This document shows, in pieces, positions 8,097 through 17,024 of a DNA stretch of 64,000 bases. The stretch's first letter is position 1, and each line of letters opens with the position of its first letter. Origin of the DNA: Clostridium lundense DSM 17049 (lineage in GTDB: Bacteria; Bacillota; Clostridia; Clostridiales; Clostridiaceae). The position numbers and the translations under genes were made by a program. Below the pieces are notes generated by a model, which worked only from the letters and a program-made list of their open reading frames with translations, searched no databases and was not told the origin of the DNA. The stretch spans positions 1 through 64,000 of the forward strand of contig NZ_JHVC01000006.1 of NCBI RefSeq assembly GCF_000619945.1. Reading direction: 5' to 3'.

Positions 8097-8867
8097 CTAA
8101 ATTTTGCTTAAATTGATAATATAATTTACTAGCTCATTTTTATTATAAAAAACTTTGTTGTAGTTAATTTTTTTTCTATCTATAACAAATACATATATTC
8201 CTTCATCTAAAGCTGCTTTTATCTTTTCCTCAGTTCCACCCTCTGGCCCACTATCCTTAAGTAAAATTCCTTTAGCATTGTATTCTTTTATAAAGGCTCT
8301 ATTAAGTTCATAGCTAATAGGTCCTTTTATAGCTATTAAATCATCTAATTTAACTCCCAAAGCATAGCATTCTTCCATAACCTTAAGAGACGGTAGTACT
8401 CTATGGATTATTCTATTATTTAAACCTAGAGACAATATTCTATCTAAATTTCTACTACCTGTTGTATTTAGTATAGTTCCTTGAAGATTTTTTAATTTCT
8501 CATAAAGCTCCTCATAACTACTTACTTCTATAATTCTATCTTCATTTAAGAATTTATCTATTACACTTTCTCTTTCATATCTTATGTATTCTATATTAAG
8601 CTCTTCGCAAATTTTCATAGAATTTTTGCTTACCTCAACTGCATAAGGATGAGAAGCATCTATAAGTATATTTACATTATTATCTTTAAAAAGCTTTTTC
8701 ATTTCTTGTACATCTAGTGGTTTATTATTTAATAATTTATACTTATAAGTTTTAAGTAACTCCCCACCGTATTCCGTAGCAGTAGAGACTAATATATTAC
8801 CTGTATACTTATTTAACAGAGAAAGTATTTCTTTTCCTTCAGAAGTTCCACTAATTAAACCAATCAT
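8097..8867 (-). CDS. cbiJ: Cobalt-precorrin-6A reductase
   Basis: CbiJ reduces the macrocycle of cobalt-precorrin-6A with NAD(P)H in the anaerobic corrin pathway. The 256-residue protein has the N-terminal 'IGLISGTSEGKEI' nucleotide-binding segment, 'NILIDASHPYAVEVS' and 'NTTGSRNLDRI', all typical of the CbiJ/CobK family, and a C-terminal 'LLKDSGPEGGTEEKIKAA' segment. The ATG is preceded by a GGAGGA site. It is the last gene of the operon and is separated from cbiH by a palindromic repeat region. Confidence 0.93.
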   Translation of the reverse strand: MIGLISGTSEGKEILSLLNKYTGNILVSTATEYGGELLKTYKYKLLNNKPLDVQEMKKLFKDNNVNILIDASHPYAVEVSKNSMKICEELNIEYIRYERESVIDKFLNEDRIIEVSSYEELYEKLKNLQGTILNTTGSRNLDRILSLGLNNRIIHRVLPSLKVMEECYALGVKLDDLIAIKGPISYELNRAFIKEYNAKGILLKDSGPEGGTEEKIKAALDEGIYVFVIDRKKINYNKVFYNKNELVNYIINLSKI

Positions 8868-8888
8868 AAAAAATCCTCCAGACTTTTT

Positions 8889-9030
8889 CAGAGTACAGAT
8901 AATAAATAAAAAATTATAAAGAATAAATATGGATAAAAATTATCCATATCTACTATTTATTCTTTATTATTTATAATTTAAGCTTTTATGTAGTGTTAGC
9001 GAAATAAAAGCCTCCATAACTATCAACTAT
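8889..9030. repeat. Palindromic AT-rich intergenic repeat between cbiH and cbiJ
   Basis: AAATTATAAAGAATAAATA followed by TGGATAA is mirrored by TTATCCA and, after a few extra bases, TATTTATTC and TTATAATTT, forming a long hairpin at about 8910-8980. Short 'CTATAATCTATAATCTATT' direct repeats follow. The same style of element recurs in other gaps of the operon. Confidence 0.55.
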
Positions 9031-9040
9031 AATCTATAAT

Positions 9041-9766
9041 CTATTCTTTATCTCTAAAGTATCCTCTTGGTGTTATAAATTTACCATCTTTAATAAAGCT
9101 CTGACTGTTTCCTATTATTACTATAGAGAACATATCTACTACTTCTTCATTAAAATTATCTAGGGTAAATAAATTTACTTCCTGCCCTTCTCTTAACGCA
9201 TTTTTCACTACACCTACAGGTGTATTTCCATCCCTATGTTTTTTAATTATATCTATACATTCTCTTAAATAATGAGGTCTCCCATTACTTCTAGGATTAT
9301 ATAATGAAATTATAAAATCAGCCTGTGCTGCAAATTCTACTCTTTTCTTTATTAATTCATAGGGTGTCATAAGATCACTTAAGCTTATATTGCAATTATC
9401 ATGCATAAGTGGTGATCCTAAAACTGAAGCTGCTGATGATGAAGCAGTAACTCCTGGTACTATTTCTACCTCTTCATCTTCCTTCATTTCTAGTATAAGT
9501 CCTGCCATACCATATATTCCTGCATCGCCAGTACTTATTATTGAAACTATCTTATCTTTAGCTAGCTCTAATGCCTTAGCACATCTATCTCTTTCAGCTT
9601 TCATTCCAGTTGATACTAATTCTTTGCCTTCTATTAAAGGCTTTACAAATTCCATATATTTTGTATATCCCACTATAATATCACTTTCTTCAATAGCTTC
9701 TTTAGCTCTTAGTGTCATATGTTCAAGTCCACCTGGACCAATTCCTACTACATATAATTTTCCCAA
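9041..9766 (-). CDS. cbiH: Cobalt-precorrin-3 C17-methyltransferase (ring contraction)
   Basis: CbiH methylates C17 with S-adenosylmethionine and brings about ring contraction of the cobalt-corrinoid. The 241-residue protein has the tetrapyrrole-methylase signatures 'YVVGIGPGGLEHMT' at the N-terminus, 'STGDAGIYGMAG' and 'EIVPGVTASSSAAS', then 'NPRSNGRPHYL', which is typical of CbiH/CobJ. Translation appears to start at a TTG behind AGAGAGGTGG. It sits between cbiG and cbiJ with repeat-bearing gaps on both sides. Confidence 0.94.
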   Translation of the reverse strand: MGKLYVVGIGPGGLEHMTLRAKEAIEESDIIVGYTKYMEFVKPLIEGKELVSTGMKAERDRCAKALELAKDKIVSIISTGDAGIYGMAGLILEMKEDEEVEIVPGVTASSSAASVLGSPLMHDNCNISLSDLMTPYELIKKRVEFAAQADFIISLYNPRSNGRPHYLRECIDIIKKHRDGNTPVGVVKNALREGQEVNLFTLDNFNEEVVDMFSIVIIGNSQSFIKDGKFITPRGYFRDKE

Positions 9767-9779
9767 AATAAATCCACCT

Positions 9780-9967
9780 CTCTAAATCAGAGCACAAATT
9801 ACAGAGTACAGATCACAGATATAACTAAATTTTGCTGTGCAAAAATCATTTTAACATTTTATTCTTTTTAGTTCACAATTAAATCTATATCTGCAAATTC
9901 TCCTCTGTTCCCTTTACTCTATGCTCTATTATCTATAATCTGTCAATTGTACTCTGTTATCTGTACT
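9780..9967. repeat. Degenerate short tandem repeat between cbiG and cbiH
   Basis: The gap is filled by variants of 'CTCTGTTATCTGTACTCTATG', seen most clearly at 9905-9995, and by their inverted copies near 9786-9820 ('AGAGTACAGATCACAG'). The array even runs into the last codons of cbiG. No gene or known RNA lies here. Confidence 0.55.
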
Positions 9968-10978
9968 CTATGCTCTGTCCTCTGTTATCTGTCCTAAGCA
10001 CAGTGTCATTCCATTTAATTTCAACTTTCCAGTGATAAGCTTTGCTCCTTGTAGCTCCACACAGGGTTCACATACAGTTCTTACACCTATAGTTTTTTCC
10101 ACAAAATCGCTGCCTTCAAATTTATATTGGATAGTTCTTATATCCTCTATACTAAATATATTAAGTTCACAGTTTAAAGCTTTACTTAAATCTATTATAG
10201 CCTTTTCATCTTTTTTAACCTCTACAGTCCCTATAGATTTAACAGCTCTGTAATCTATATTATATTCCTCTAGTACTTTTAGAACGGTTTCTTTCATGAC
10301 CTGCCTAGAAAAATCTTTTCTACAACCTATTCCTAGGACTATGTTCCTTCTTATAAGCTTCAATCTTTTAAAATCTTCATCAGCACTATCATTATCCTTT
10401 AAAAATTTCAGCTTATTTGTTATATATACTCCTCCGAAAGAATTCTTCAAGTCTTTTGAGTATCCTTTAGGTAAAGATATAATTTCATCCTCATCATGAA
10501 AATACACCTTTTTTCTTTGTACTAAAAGCGAAGCAATATCCTTAGCATCCTTTAAGTCATCTATAATAAGGTTATTTTCTTTTGCTACCATATCTGGAGC
10601 TTCAACTCCTATATTATCTGTAGCTGTTGTGATCACTGGAGTAGCATTTATAATTTCACTTATTTTTAAAGTCAATTCATTTGCTCCTCCAAGATGTCCA
10701 CTTAAAAGACTTATTACAAACTTTCCAGAATTATCTATAGTTATAACTGCTGGATCTTTATCCTTAGATTTTATATAGGGTGCGATACCTCTTACAGCTA
10801 TTCCAGTAGAGGTAATAAATACTATGGCAGAGTAATTTTCCATAACAAATTTCACTGATTCTTTAAAGCTAAAATTTTTATCTAGCATTTTTGAAAAAAC
10901 TTTAACATTAAAATGGCTTGAAAGAATATCTGCTATTTCGTCACCCCTATGAGTAACGGTTATGACACCTATCTCCAT
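9968..10978 (-). CDS. cbiG: Cobalt-precorrin-5A hydrolase
   Basis: CbiG opens the delta-lactone of cobalt-precorrin-5A and releases acetaldehyde, a step specific to the anaerobic route. I place the start at the ATG at 10978 (MEIGVITVTHRG), 4 bases after the cbiF stop, giving 336 residues; a longer frame to 11026 would overlap cbiF. The N-terminal CbiG domain has 'VFITSTGIAVRGIAPYI' and 'SLLSGHLGGANELT'. The C-terminal domain has 'LGIGCRKDFSRQ' and 'IGVRTVCEPCVELQGA'. Confidence 0.94.
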   Translation of the reverse strand: MEIGVITVTHRGDEIADILSSHFNVKVFSKMLDKNFSFKESVKFVMENYSAIVFITSTGIAVRGIAPYIKSKDKDPAVITIDNSGKFVISLLSGHLGGANELTLKISEIINATPVITTATDNIGVEAPDMVAKENNLIIDDLKDAKDIASLLVQRKKVYFHDEDEIISLPKGYSKDLKNSFGGVYITNKLKFLKDNDSADEDFKRLKLIRRNIVLGIGCRKDFSRQVMKETVLKVLEEYNIDYRAVKSIGTVEVKKDEKAIIDLSKALNCELNIFSIEDIRTIQYKFEGSDFVEKTIGVRTVCEPCVELQGAKLITGKLKLNGMTLCLGQITEDRA

Positions 10979-10982
10979 TTTA

Positions 10983-11759
10983 TTATTCTTCTGCCTTTCT
11001 AAACATATGAGTGAAAGTTTTATCATATAAAAGACTCTTATTGTATTCTGTGTCTATAAAATCTCCTACTAATATTTGAGCACATTTAGTTATATTAGCT
11101 TCTTTAACCTTTTCTGCTATGTCATCTAAAGTTCCTATTATAACTCTTTCATCTTCCCAAGTAGCTCTTTCAACTATAGCTATAGGAACATTTTTACCAT
11201 AACCTTTTCTTAGCTTTGCTACTACTTTTTCTATCATGCTTATAGATAAGAATATGGCCATTGAAGCTCCTGAACTAGCTAAAACCTCTAAATCCTCTCC
11301 TGCTGGTACTGGAGTTCTTCCTTCTACTCTTGTAAGTATTAAAGTTTGAGTTACTCCTGGTAAGGTAAATTCTCTTTTTATAGCTGCTGCTGCTGCAAAA
11401 CAAGAACTTACTCCTGGCACAACTTCATATTCTATATTGAATTTATCTAATTCATCCATCTGTTCTTTTATAGCTCCGTACATAGATGGATCTCCAGTAT
11501 GAAGTCTAACTACTGATTTACCAGCTGGTACATTATTTTTCATAACCTCAATAACCTGCTCTAAAGTCATAGAAGCTGAATTCTGTATTTCTACTCCTTC
11601 TTTACAGTAATCCATATGTTCTTTACTAACTAAAGAACCTGCATATATAACCACATCTGCTTGAGAAAGAATATCTCTTCCCTTTACAGTTATTAAATCC
11701 ACATCTCCTGGACCTGCACCTATAAAATATACTTTTGGAGTTACTTTAACTTTACTCAT
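10983..11759 (-). CDS. cbiF: Cobalt-precorrin-4 C11-methyltransferase
   Basis: CbiF uses S-adenosylmethionine to methylate C11 of cobalt-precorrin-4. The 258-residue protein shows 'VYFIGAGPGDVDLIT' near the N-terminus, 'RLHTGDPSMYGAI', and 'YEVVPGVSSCFAAAAA', the methylase signatures in CbiF/CobM form. The ATG at 11759 follows GAGGGATTGATTAAT and is preferred to an upstream TTG that overlaps the ribosome binding site. It is packed tightly between cbiL and cbiG. Confidence 0.95.
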   Translation of the reverse strand: MSKVKVTPKVYFIGAGPGDVDLITVKGRDILSQADVVIYAGSLVSKEHMDYCKEGVEIQNSASMTLEQVIEVMKNNVPAGKSVVRLHTGDPSMYGAIKEQMDELDKFNIEYEVVPGVSSCFAAAAAIKREFTLPGVTQTLILTRVEGRTPVPAGEDLEVLASSGASMAIFLSISMIEKVVAKLRKGYGKNVPIAIVERATWEDERVIIGTLDDIAEKVKEANITKCAQILVGDFIDTEYNKSLLYDKTFTHMFRKAEE

Positions 11760-11773
11760 ATTAATCAATCCCT

Positions 11774-12439
11774 CTACTTTCTATGTGCAATTATTAATGA
11801 CATATAATCTTTTTTAGCTATTATCTCTTCTCTATTTCTTAAAATTTCTTGTCCTTCTCTATACGCTCTTCTTACACAAATGTATTCAAAACCTCTTTCT
11901 TCTAAGAAATTAACCACTTTTTCTTCATTATTATAAAGTTTCATTATAACCACATATTTTTCATCCTTTATAGCATCCAATCTAGTGGAAGGTAATATAA
12001 GTAATGGCTCATCTCCAATTACTAACGCTTCTCCAGCAAGACTTGCTGATGCACAAAATGAAGTTATTCCTGGTACAGTTTCAGTCTCATATCCCTGCTC
12101 ATTTATGTATTTTAAAAGATAAATATATGTACTATATACAAAAGGATCTCCTATAGTTAAAAAAACTATGTCCTTACCTTCATGAAGTTTTTCTTCTATT
12201 GATTTAAAAGCTTCATAGATTTTTCCTTCTTGTTCTGGTCCACCCATTGGAAAATGCTTAATTAAAACTTCTGCATCTTTATTTATAAAATTTGCAGCTG
12301 TATCTAATGCAATACTTTTTCCACCTTCCTTTGAAGATGGTGCAATAATTACTTGAGCTTTTTCTATAGTTCTAATAGCTTTTAATGTTAATAATTCTTC
12401 ACATCCTGGTCCCACACCTATTCCATATAACTTAGCCAT
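11774..12439 (-). CDS. cbiL: Cobalt-precorrin-2 C20-methyltransferase
   Basis: CbiL adds the C20 methyl group to cobalt-precorrin-2 right after cobalt insertion by CbiK. The 221-residue protein carries 'LYGIGVGPGCEELLTLKA', 'FLTIGDPFVYSTYIYLL' and 'ETVPGITSFCASASLAG', the tetrapyrrole methylase motifs with the 'GDPFVYST' variant typical of CbiL/CobI. It ends close to cbiF and begins 1 base after cbiET, so the genes are co-transcribed. Confidence 0.95.
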   Translation of the reverse strand: MAKLYGIGVGPGCEELLTLKAIRTIEKAQVIIAPSSKEGGKSIALDTAANFINKDAEVLIKHFPMGGPEQEGKIYEAFKSIEEKLHEGKDIVFLTIGDPFVYSTYIYLLKYINEQGYETETVPGITSFCASASLAGEALVIGDEPLLILPSTRLDAIKDEKYVVIMKLYNNEEKVVNFLEERGFEYICVRRAYREGQEILRNREEIIAKKDYMSLIIAHRK

Positions 12440-12440
12440 C

Positions 12441-13625
12441 CTACTTTTCTCCTTCTATTATGAATATTGGATTATATCCCATAAGCATAAAGGTTTCTCC
12501 CCTAGTCTTGCTTATAGTAACTTCAGTACATTTAACCTTATAACCTAATTCCTTTAGAGTACTCATAGCTTTATAAAGATTATTAAGTGTAATAAAGTTT
12601 AAAACTATTTTTCCCTTTTCATTAAGCTTCTCGCCATATAATTTAATTATATCCTCTATATTTCCACCACTTCCGCCTATGAAAATACTATCAAAACTTC
12701 CCTCTATTTTTGAAAGTGAAGCCAGCGCTTCTCCTTCTACTACCTTTAAATTATCTATGTTAAACTTTTCTATATTCTTATAAATTACTTCCAAGGCTTC
12801 TTCATCTTTTTCTATTCCTATAACTTCTCCTGAGGTGCAAATCTTAGCTACTTGTATACTTACAGATCCAGTTCCTGCTCCTATGTCTAGCACCCTTGAA
12901 TCTTTTTTTAAGTTTAACTTAGCAGCACTTAAAATTCTTATTTCTTCCTTAGTCATAGGACAGTTTCCTCTTATAAATTCCTCATCTTTTATAAAATGAA
13001 TGCCTTCTTCTATTTCATTATGTAAATTTTCTACCACCAAAACACAAAGTCCTGAAAAGCTTTTATGTTGAATTTCCTCTGCACAACCTTCAGTAATGAT
13101 TTCTTCATCATAGGATAAATCTTCTCCTATATACATTTTAGGATTTAACCCTTTTAAAAGTAATTCCTTAGCAAGCTCACTAGGGCTATTCTTTTTATCT
13201 GTAAGCCATATAGATATTTCATTTTCCTTAACTTTATTTATAAAGCTATCTTCTCTTCCATGAAGGCTTCCTAAATATGCTCCCTGCCAACTCTTATTTA
13301 GTTTTCCCATAAGATATTGAAAAGAACTTATTCCTGAAATTATCTCTATTTCCCCAGCATAATTTTTCTTTATGTACTCAGTTATACCATAAAAAAGAGG
13401 ATCTCCTGAAGCAACCACAGCTATATTTTTATCCTTATTTTTATTTAGTTCATCTATAACTTCACTTATTTTATGGACTTTTACCTTTGCTGTGTTAACA
13501 AAGTCCACAGATTCCATTGCACGACCAAAGCCTAATATTATATCCGCGCTCTCCATAATTTTTACAGCTTTAGGCATTATATAATCTCTATGTCCTGGCC
13601 CTATTCCTACTATATAAACCACCAT
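12441..13625 (-). CDS. cbiET: Fused cobalt-precorrin-7 C5-methyltransferase / C15-methyltransferase (decarboxylating)
   Basis: This 394-residue protein joins CbiE (about 1-195) and CbiT (about 205-394), which methylate C5 and C15 and remove the C12 acetate carboxyl. CbiE has 'YIVGIGPGHRDYI' and 'VASGDPLFYGI'. CbiT has a Rossmann methyltransferase core 'RVLDIGAGTGSVSIQVA', with 'EVIGIEKDEEALEVI' next. The arrangement is that of aerobic CobL. The ATG at 13625 is preceded by AAAGGAGTGTA; an upstream in-frame start has no ribosome site. A repeat-bearing gap separates it from cbiD. Confidence 0.94.
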   Translation of the reverse strand: MVVYIVGIGPGHRDYIMPKAVKIMESADIILGFGRAMESVDFVNTAKVKVHKISEVIDELNKNKDKNIAVVASGDPLFYGITEYIKKNYAGEIEIISGISSFQYLMGKLNKSWQGAYLGSLHGREDSFINKVKENEISIWLTDKKNSPSELAKELLLKGLNPKMYIGEDLSYDEEIITEGCAEEIQHKSFSGLCVLVVENLHNEIEEGIHFIKDEEFIRGNCPMTKEEIRILSAAKLNLKKDSRVLDIGAGTGSVSIQVAKICTSGEVIGIEKDEEALEVIYKNIEKFNIDNLKVVEGEALASLSKIEGSFDSIFIGGSGGNIEDIIKLYGEKLNEKGKIVLNFITLNNLYKAMSTLKELGYKVKCTEVTISKTRGETFMLMGYNPIFIIEGEK

Positions 13626-13643
13626 TACACTCCTTTCTATCAA

Positions 13644-13767
13644 TGAAGAATTAATAATTAAGGATGATATTTTTAACGCAGTTAAAAATATCTAAAAATA
13701 ATTTAATCTTCGTTATTTCTTAACTTAGTTTAAGAAATAGCCTCCTTTACTCTTCACTATCTATTCT
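13644..13767. repeat. Hairpin-forming intergenic repeat between cbiD and cbiET
   Basis: The gap contains two consecutive palindromes: GATATTTTTAAC / GTTAAAAATATC and TATTTCTTAAC / GTTTAAGAAATA. These are followed by 'TTCACTATCTATTCTTCACTC' type short repeats. It resembles the elements in the other cbi gaps in layout, though the sequence differs. Confidence 0.5.
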
Positions 13768-14859
13768 TCACTCTTTATTAGTTAAGTTTTCATCTATAAA
13801 TAGATTTTTCTCCATAGAAAACATAACAAGTTTTGGTTCTATATCATCATAGGTATATATCTTTACTCTTTTTCTAATCTTCTCTGCTATCCTTCTGTAG
13901 AGTTCTTCATAATCGTCCCCTAGAAGTTTTACTGCACCTTCTGTGGTTTTTTCATTATAAACCTTTTCCACTAGTTCTCTGTCATATCCCATAAGTGCAA
14001 GTTCTAATGCTATAACTTCTAGTCTAACATCACATACTCTACTGTGAGTATTAAAACATCCCGCTGCTATTTTGCAAAGTTTTCCTATATGTCCTATTAA
14101 AGTTATATTCTTTATACCTTTTTCCTTACAGCAATCTAGTGCAAAGCCTACATAGTTAGATATAACCACCATTTTGTTTACATCTAATCCTAGCTCCTTA
14201 CCTCTTTTTTCTCCTATATTTCCAAAAACTAATATTAAATCCTTATGTCCTTTAGCTACCTTTTGAGTTATTTCTATTTTTATAGATTCCTTTAAAGCAT
14301 CTTCAGACATAGGCATTACAATACCTGAAGTACCAAGTATAGAAATTCCTCCAACAATATTTAATCTAGGATTAAAAGTTTTTGGTGCTATTTCTTCCCC
14401 TCTTGGAACAAAAATAGTAATTTCTACTCCCTTTTCTTTTGGCAATACCCCCATTACCTCATTTTGTATCATGGTTCTTGGTACAGGATTTATAGCTGGA
14501 TCTCCTATAGGTACATAAAGACCTTCCCCTTTAACAACCCCTACTCCTTTGCCTCCTTTTAAGTTATAGCCTGAAGCTCTCTTTTCAGCTCTAGCCCATA
14601 TTTCAAGACCATGAGTAGCATCTGGATCATCTCCACCATCTTTTATAACACAGCATTCTACAAAATCCTCACCAAAGTTTATTTTTTCAATACCTATGGT
14701 GAGTTTTATTCCTTTAGGCGTATCTATGCTTATTTCCTTTAGCTTTTTCTCATTATATAACATTATAGTTGCCGCTTTTGCCGCTGCTGTTGCACAGGAA
14801 CCTGTAGTATATCCACATCTTAATCTTTTACCATCTACAGTTACATACATATCAAGCAT
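13768..14859 (-). CDS. cbiD: Cobalt-precorrin-5B C1-methyltransferase
   Basis: CbiD methylates C1 in the anaerobic pathway and is unrelated to the tetrapyrrole-methylase fold of the other methyltransferases. The 363-residue protein starts near the signature 'LRCGYTTGSCATAAAKAA'. It has 'VIKDGGDDPDATHG', 'PVPRTMIQNEV' and 'ISILGTSGIVMPMSEDAL', all highly typical of CbiD. The ATG follows CAGGTGATAATAA. It lies 14 bases after cbiC. Confidence 0.95.
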   Translation of the reverse strand: MLDMYVTVDGKRLRCGYTTGSCATAAAKAATIMLYNEKKLKEISIDTPKGIKLTIGIEKINFGEDFVECCVIKDGGDDPDATHGLEIWARAEKRASGYNLKGGKGVGVVKGEGLYVPIGDPAINPVPRTMIQNEVMGVLPKEKGVEITIFVPRGEEIAPKTFNPRLNIVGGISILGTSGIVMPMSEDALKESIKIEITQKVAKGHKDLILVFGNIGEKRGKELGLDVNKMVVISNYVGFALDCCKEKGIKNITLIGHIGKLCKIAAGCFNTHSRVCDVRLEVIALELALMGYDRELVEKVYNEKTTEGAVKLLGDDYEELYRRIAEKIRKRVKIYTYDDIEPKLVMFSMEKNLFIDENLTNKE

Positions 14860-14873
14860 TTATTATCACCTGC

Positions 14874-15506
14874 TTAGTCTCTTTCTACTATCATATACAT
14901 TAAAGCATTTACAATTGCTGCTGCTACATTACTTCCGCCTTTTCTTCCTCTTACAGTTATCATTGGAACATCTAGCTGCTTTTCTGCTTCTGCTTTAGAT
15001 TCAGCTGCTCCAACAAATCCTACTGGTGATCCAACTATAAACTTAGGATTTGCTTTTCCTTCCTTAGTAAGTTCCATAAGTTTAAATAATGCAGTTGGTG
15101 CATTACCAAACACAAAAAATTCTACTCCATCTTCAACTGCTTTTTCCACTCCTGCCATAGAACGAGTTATTCCCTTTTCCTTTGCTATCTTTGCTACATC
15201 TTCGTTAGAAACATAACACTCTACATTACAATTTAATTTTTTTAAGGCAGCTTTATTCATTCCTGACTTAGCCATATTAGTATCTGTATAAATAGTTACT
15301 CCCTTTTTTAAAAGTTCTTTTGCTGCTTCTATAGCACCTTCCCTAATATAAACAATGTTTTGATAATCAAAATCTCCTGTGGTATGTATTGTCCTCTTTA
15401 CTATCTTTAATTCTTCTTCTGTAAAATTGTGTGGAGCCATTTCTTCTCCTATAATTTCAAAGCTTTTTTCTTCTATAGCCATTGGCTTTTTAACATAATC
15501 TATCAC
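14874..15506 (-). CDS. cbiC: Cobalt-precorrin-8 methylmutase (CbiC)
   Basis: CbiC moves a methyl group from C11 to C12, giving cobyrinic acid. I choose a GTG start at 15506 (V/M-I-D-Y-V-K-K), since AAGGGTG lies 7 bases upstream; this gives 210 residues, normal for the family. The conserved His is in 'RTIHTTGDFDY'. 'TDTNMAKSGMN', 'GNAPTALFKLMEL' and 'VGSPVGFVGAAESK' are diagnostic. A repeat-containing gap separates it from cbiA. Confidence 0.94.
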   Translation of the reverse strand: MIDYVKKPMAIEEKSFEIIGEEMAPHNFTEEELKIVKRTIHTTGDFDYQNIVYIREGAIEAAKELLKKGVTIYTDTNMAKSGMNKAALKKLNCNVECYVSNEDVAKIAKEKGITRSMAGVEKAVEDGVEFFVFGNAPTALFKLMELTKEGKANPKFIVGSPVGFVGAAESKAEAEKQLDVPMITVRGRKGGSNVAAAIVNALMYMIVERD

Positions 15507-15533
15507 TTTAACAACACCCTTCTTAATCAGTTG

Positions 15534-15683
15534 ACAGTTGACAATTGACAAAGAACAGTTAAGGACGGAATTTTTTATGGAGTAAAAAATTCCAATAAAA
15601 TATATAATTTTGTTTTTTAAGCTTAGATTAGAAAAACATCCTTAACTGTCAACTATGCTATATAATCTGTGCTCTGTTATCTG
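15534..15683. repeat. Inverted and short tandem repeat between cbiA and cbiC
   Basis: An outer inverted repeat (AACAGTTAAGGAC / ATCCTTAACTGT) encloses a hairpin GGAATTTTTTA / TAAAAAATTCC. Copies of 'CAGTTGACAATTGACA' and 'TCTGTTATCTGTTATCTG' flank it. The latter matches the array at 9780-9967. Confidence 0.55.
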
Positions 15684-17009
15684 TTATCTGCTGTAAATCA
15701 TTTGCTTTAAAAAATCAATATTTCCTAGGAAATGTATATGAGCATATCCAGCCAAAGTATTATTTTTTATATACCCACATTTCCACTCTTTTGTTTTTCC
15801 ATCATACATAGTTTTTTTAAGTTTATATATCTTATTATCCTCTGTAGTTACACATGACTTATGAAACTCATGACATTTTATCTTTGTTCCTTTAGATATA
15901 ATTTTATTATCTTCATCTATCTCTATTTCTGCATAACCAAAGTTTTGAAGTCTTTTTGTCATAGTAGCTTTTCCACTAAAGAATCCTACTGTGTTACACT
16001 GAATCTCTCCATTATCTATGGCTTCTGTAAGATACATAAGCCCTCCACATTCTGCATAACATTTTTGTCCGTTATCTAAGGCATCCTTTATACTTTTAAG
16101 CATAGTTTTATTATTGCTTAATTCCTTTAAAAACACCTCTGGGTAACCTCCGCCTATATAAAGAAAATCTAATCCTTCTGGTAAAGTTTTATCCTTTAAT
16201 GGACTAAAATAAATTAACTCACCTACTTCACTTAAAAGCTCTAAATTTTCTTTGTAGTAAAAACTAAATGCTTTATCATAGGCTACACCTATTTTAAGTC
16301 CTTTATTTTCTAAATGAAAATTATCTTCATATTTTGGCGTTTCTTTAAAATGTTTTATAATATCTTCTATATCTACATGCTTTAAAATAAGTTCACTACA
16401 TGCATCTACTCTTTCTTCTAAATCATCTATTTCACTACTTTGAATAAGCCCTAAATGTCTACTACCTAAAATTAGTCTTTCATCCTTAGGAACATATCCA
16501 AATACTTTAATTTTACAATTATATTCTATAGCTGCTTTTAATAAGTTATAATAACTCTCACTTATATTATTAAGTATTACTCCTAATATATTTACATTCT
16601 CTTCAAAATTTACAAGACCATTTATTTCTGCACATAAAGTAGCAACTTGTGCTTTAGGAGATATCACTAGTATTACTGGAAGTCCTAGAGTTTTAGCTAC
16701 ATGTGCTGTAGAACATTCTGAATCTATTCCTCTACCATCATAGAGCCCCATAACACCTTCTACTACACCTAAATCCCCCTGGCCTCTAGAATAAGATGAC
16801 TTCACACCATTTTCTCCCATAAGGTAAAGATCTAAATTTCTTGATGATTTTCCTGTTATTCTAGAATGAAAAGCTGAATCTATATAATCTGGCCCAACTT
16901 TATATCCCTGCACATCAAAACCTTTTTTCATTAAAGCTTTTATAATTCCTAAAGTAATAGTTGTTTTTCCGCCACCACTACTATTTGAAGATATCACTAT
17001 ACTTTTCAT
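15684..17009 (-). CDS. cbiA: Cobyrinic acid a,c-diamide synthase
   Basis: CbiA amidates the a and c carboxylates of (cobalt-)cobyrinic acid with glutamine and ATP. The 441-residue protein begins with the DTB-synthetase-like ATP site 'ISSNSSGGGKTTITLG', followed by 'KVGPDYIDSAFHS' and 'GVMGLYDGRG'. The C-terminal class-I glutaminase-like domain has 'YIGGGYPEVF' and the nucleophile Cys in 'CYAECGGLMYLT'. It starts 15 bases after hemL, linking tetrapyrrole and corrin genes in one transcript. Confidence 0.95.
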   Translation of the reverse strand: MKSIVISSNSSGGGKTTITLGIIKALMKKGFDVQGYKVGPDYIDSAFHSRITGKSSRNLDLYLMGENGVKSSYSRGQGDLGVVEGVMGLYDGRGIDSECSTAHVAKTLGLPVILVISPKAQVATLCAEINGLVNFEENVNILGVILNNISESYYNLLKAAIEYNCKIKVFGYVPKDERLILGSRHLGLIQSSEIDDLEERVDACSELILKHVDIEDIIKHFKETPKYEDNFHLENKGLKIGVAYDKAFSFYYKENLELLSEVGELIYFSPLKDKTLPEGLDFLYIGGGYPEVFLKELSNNKTMLKSIKDALDNGQKCYAECGGLMYLTEAIDNGEIQCNTVGFFSGKATMTKRLQNFGYAEIEIDEDNKIISKGTKIKCHEFHKSCVTTEDNKIYKLKKTMYDGKTKEWKCGYIKNNTLAGYAHIHFLGNIDFLKQMIYSR

Positions 17010-17024
17010 AGTTTCACCTTTTCC

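Noticed and set aside
9780..9967. CRISPR array
   Set aside because: The units are short, degenerate and contiguous, with no regular spacers and no cas genes nearby.
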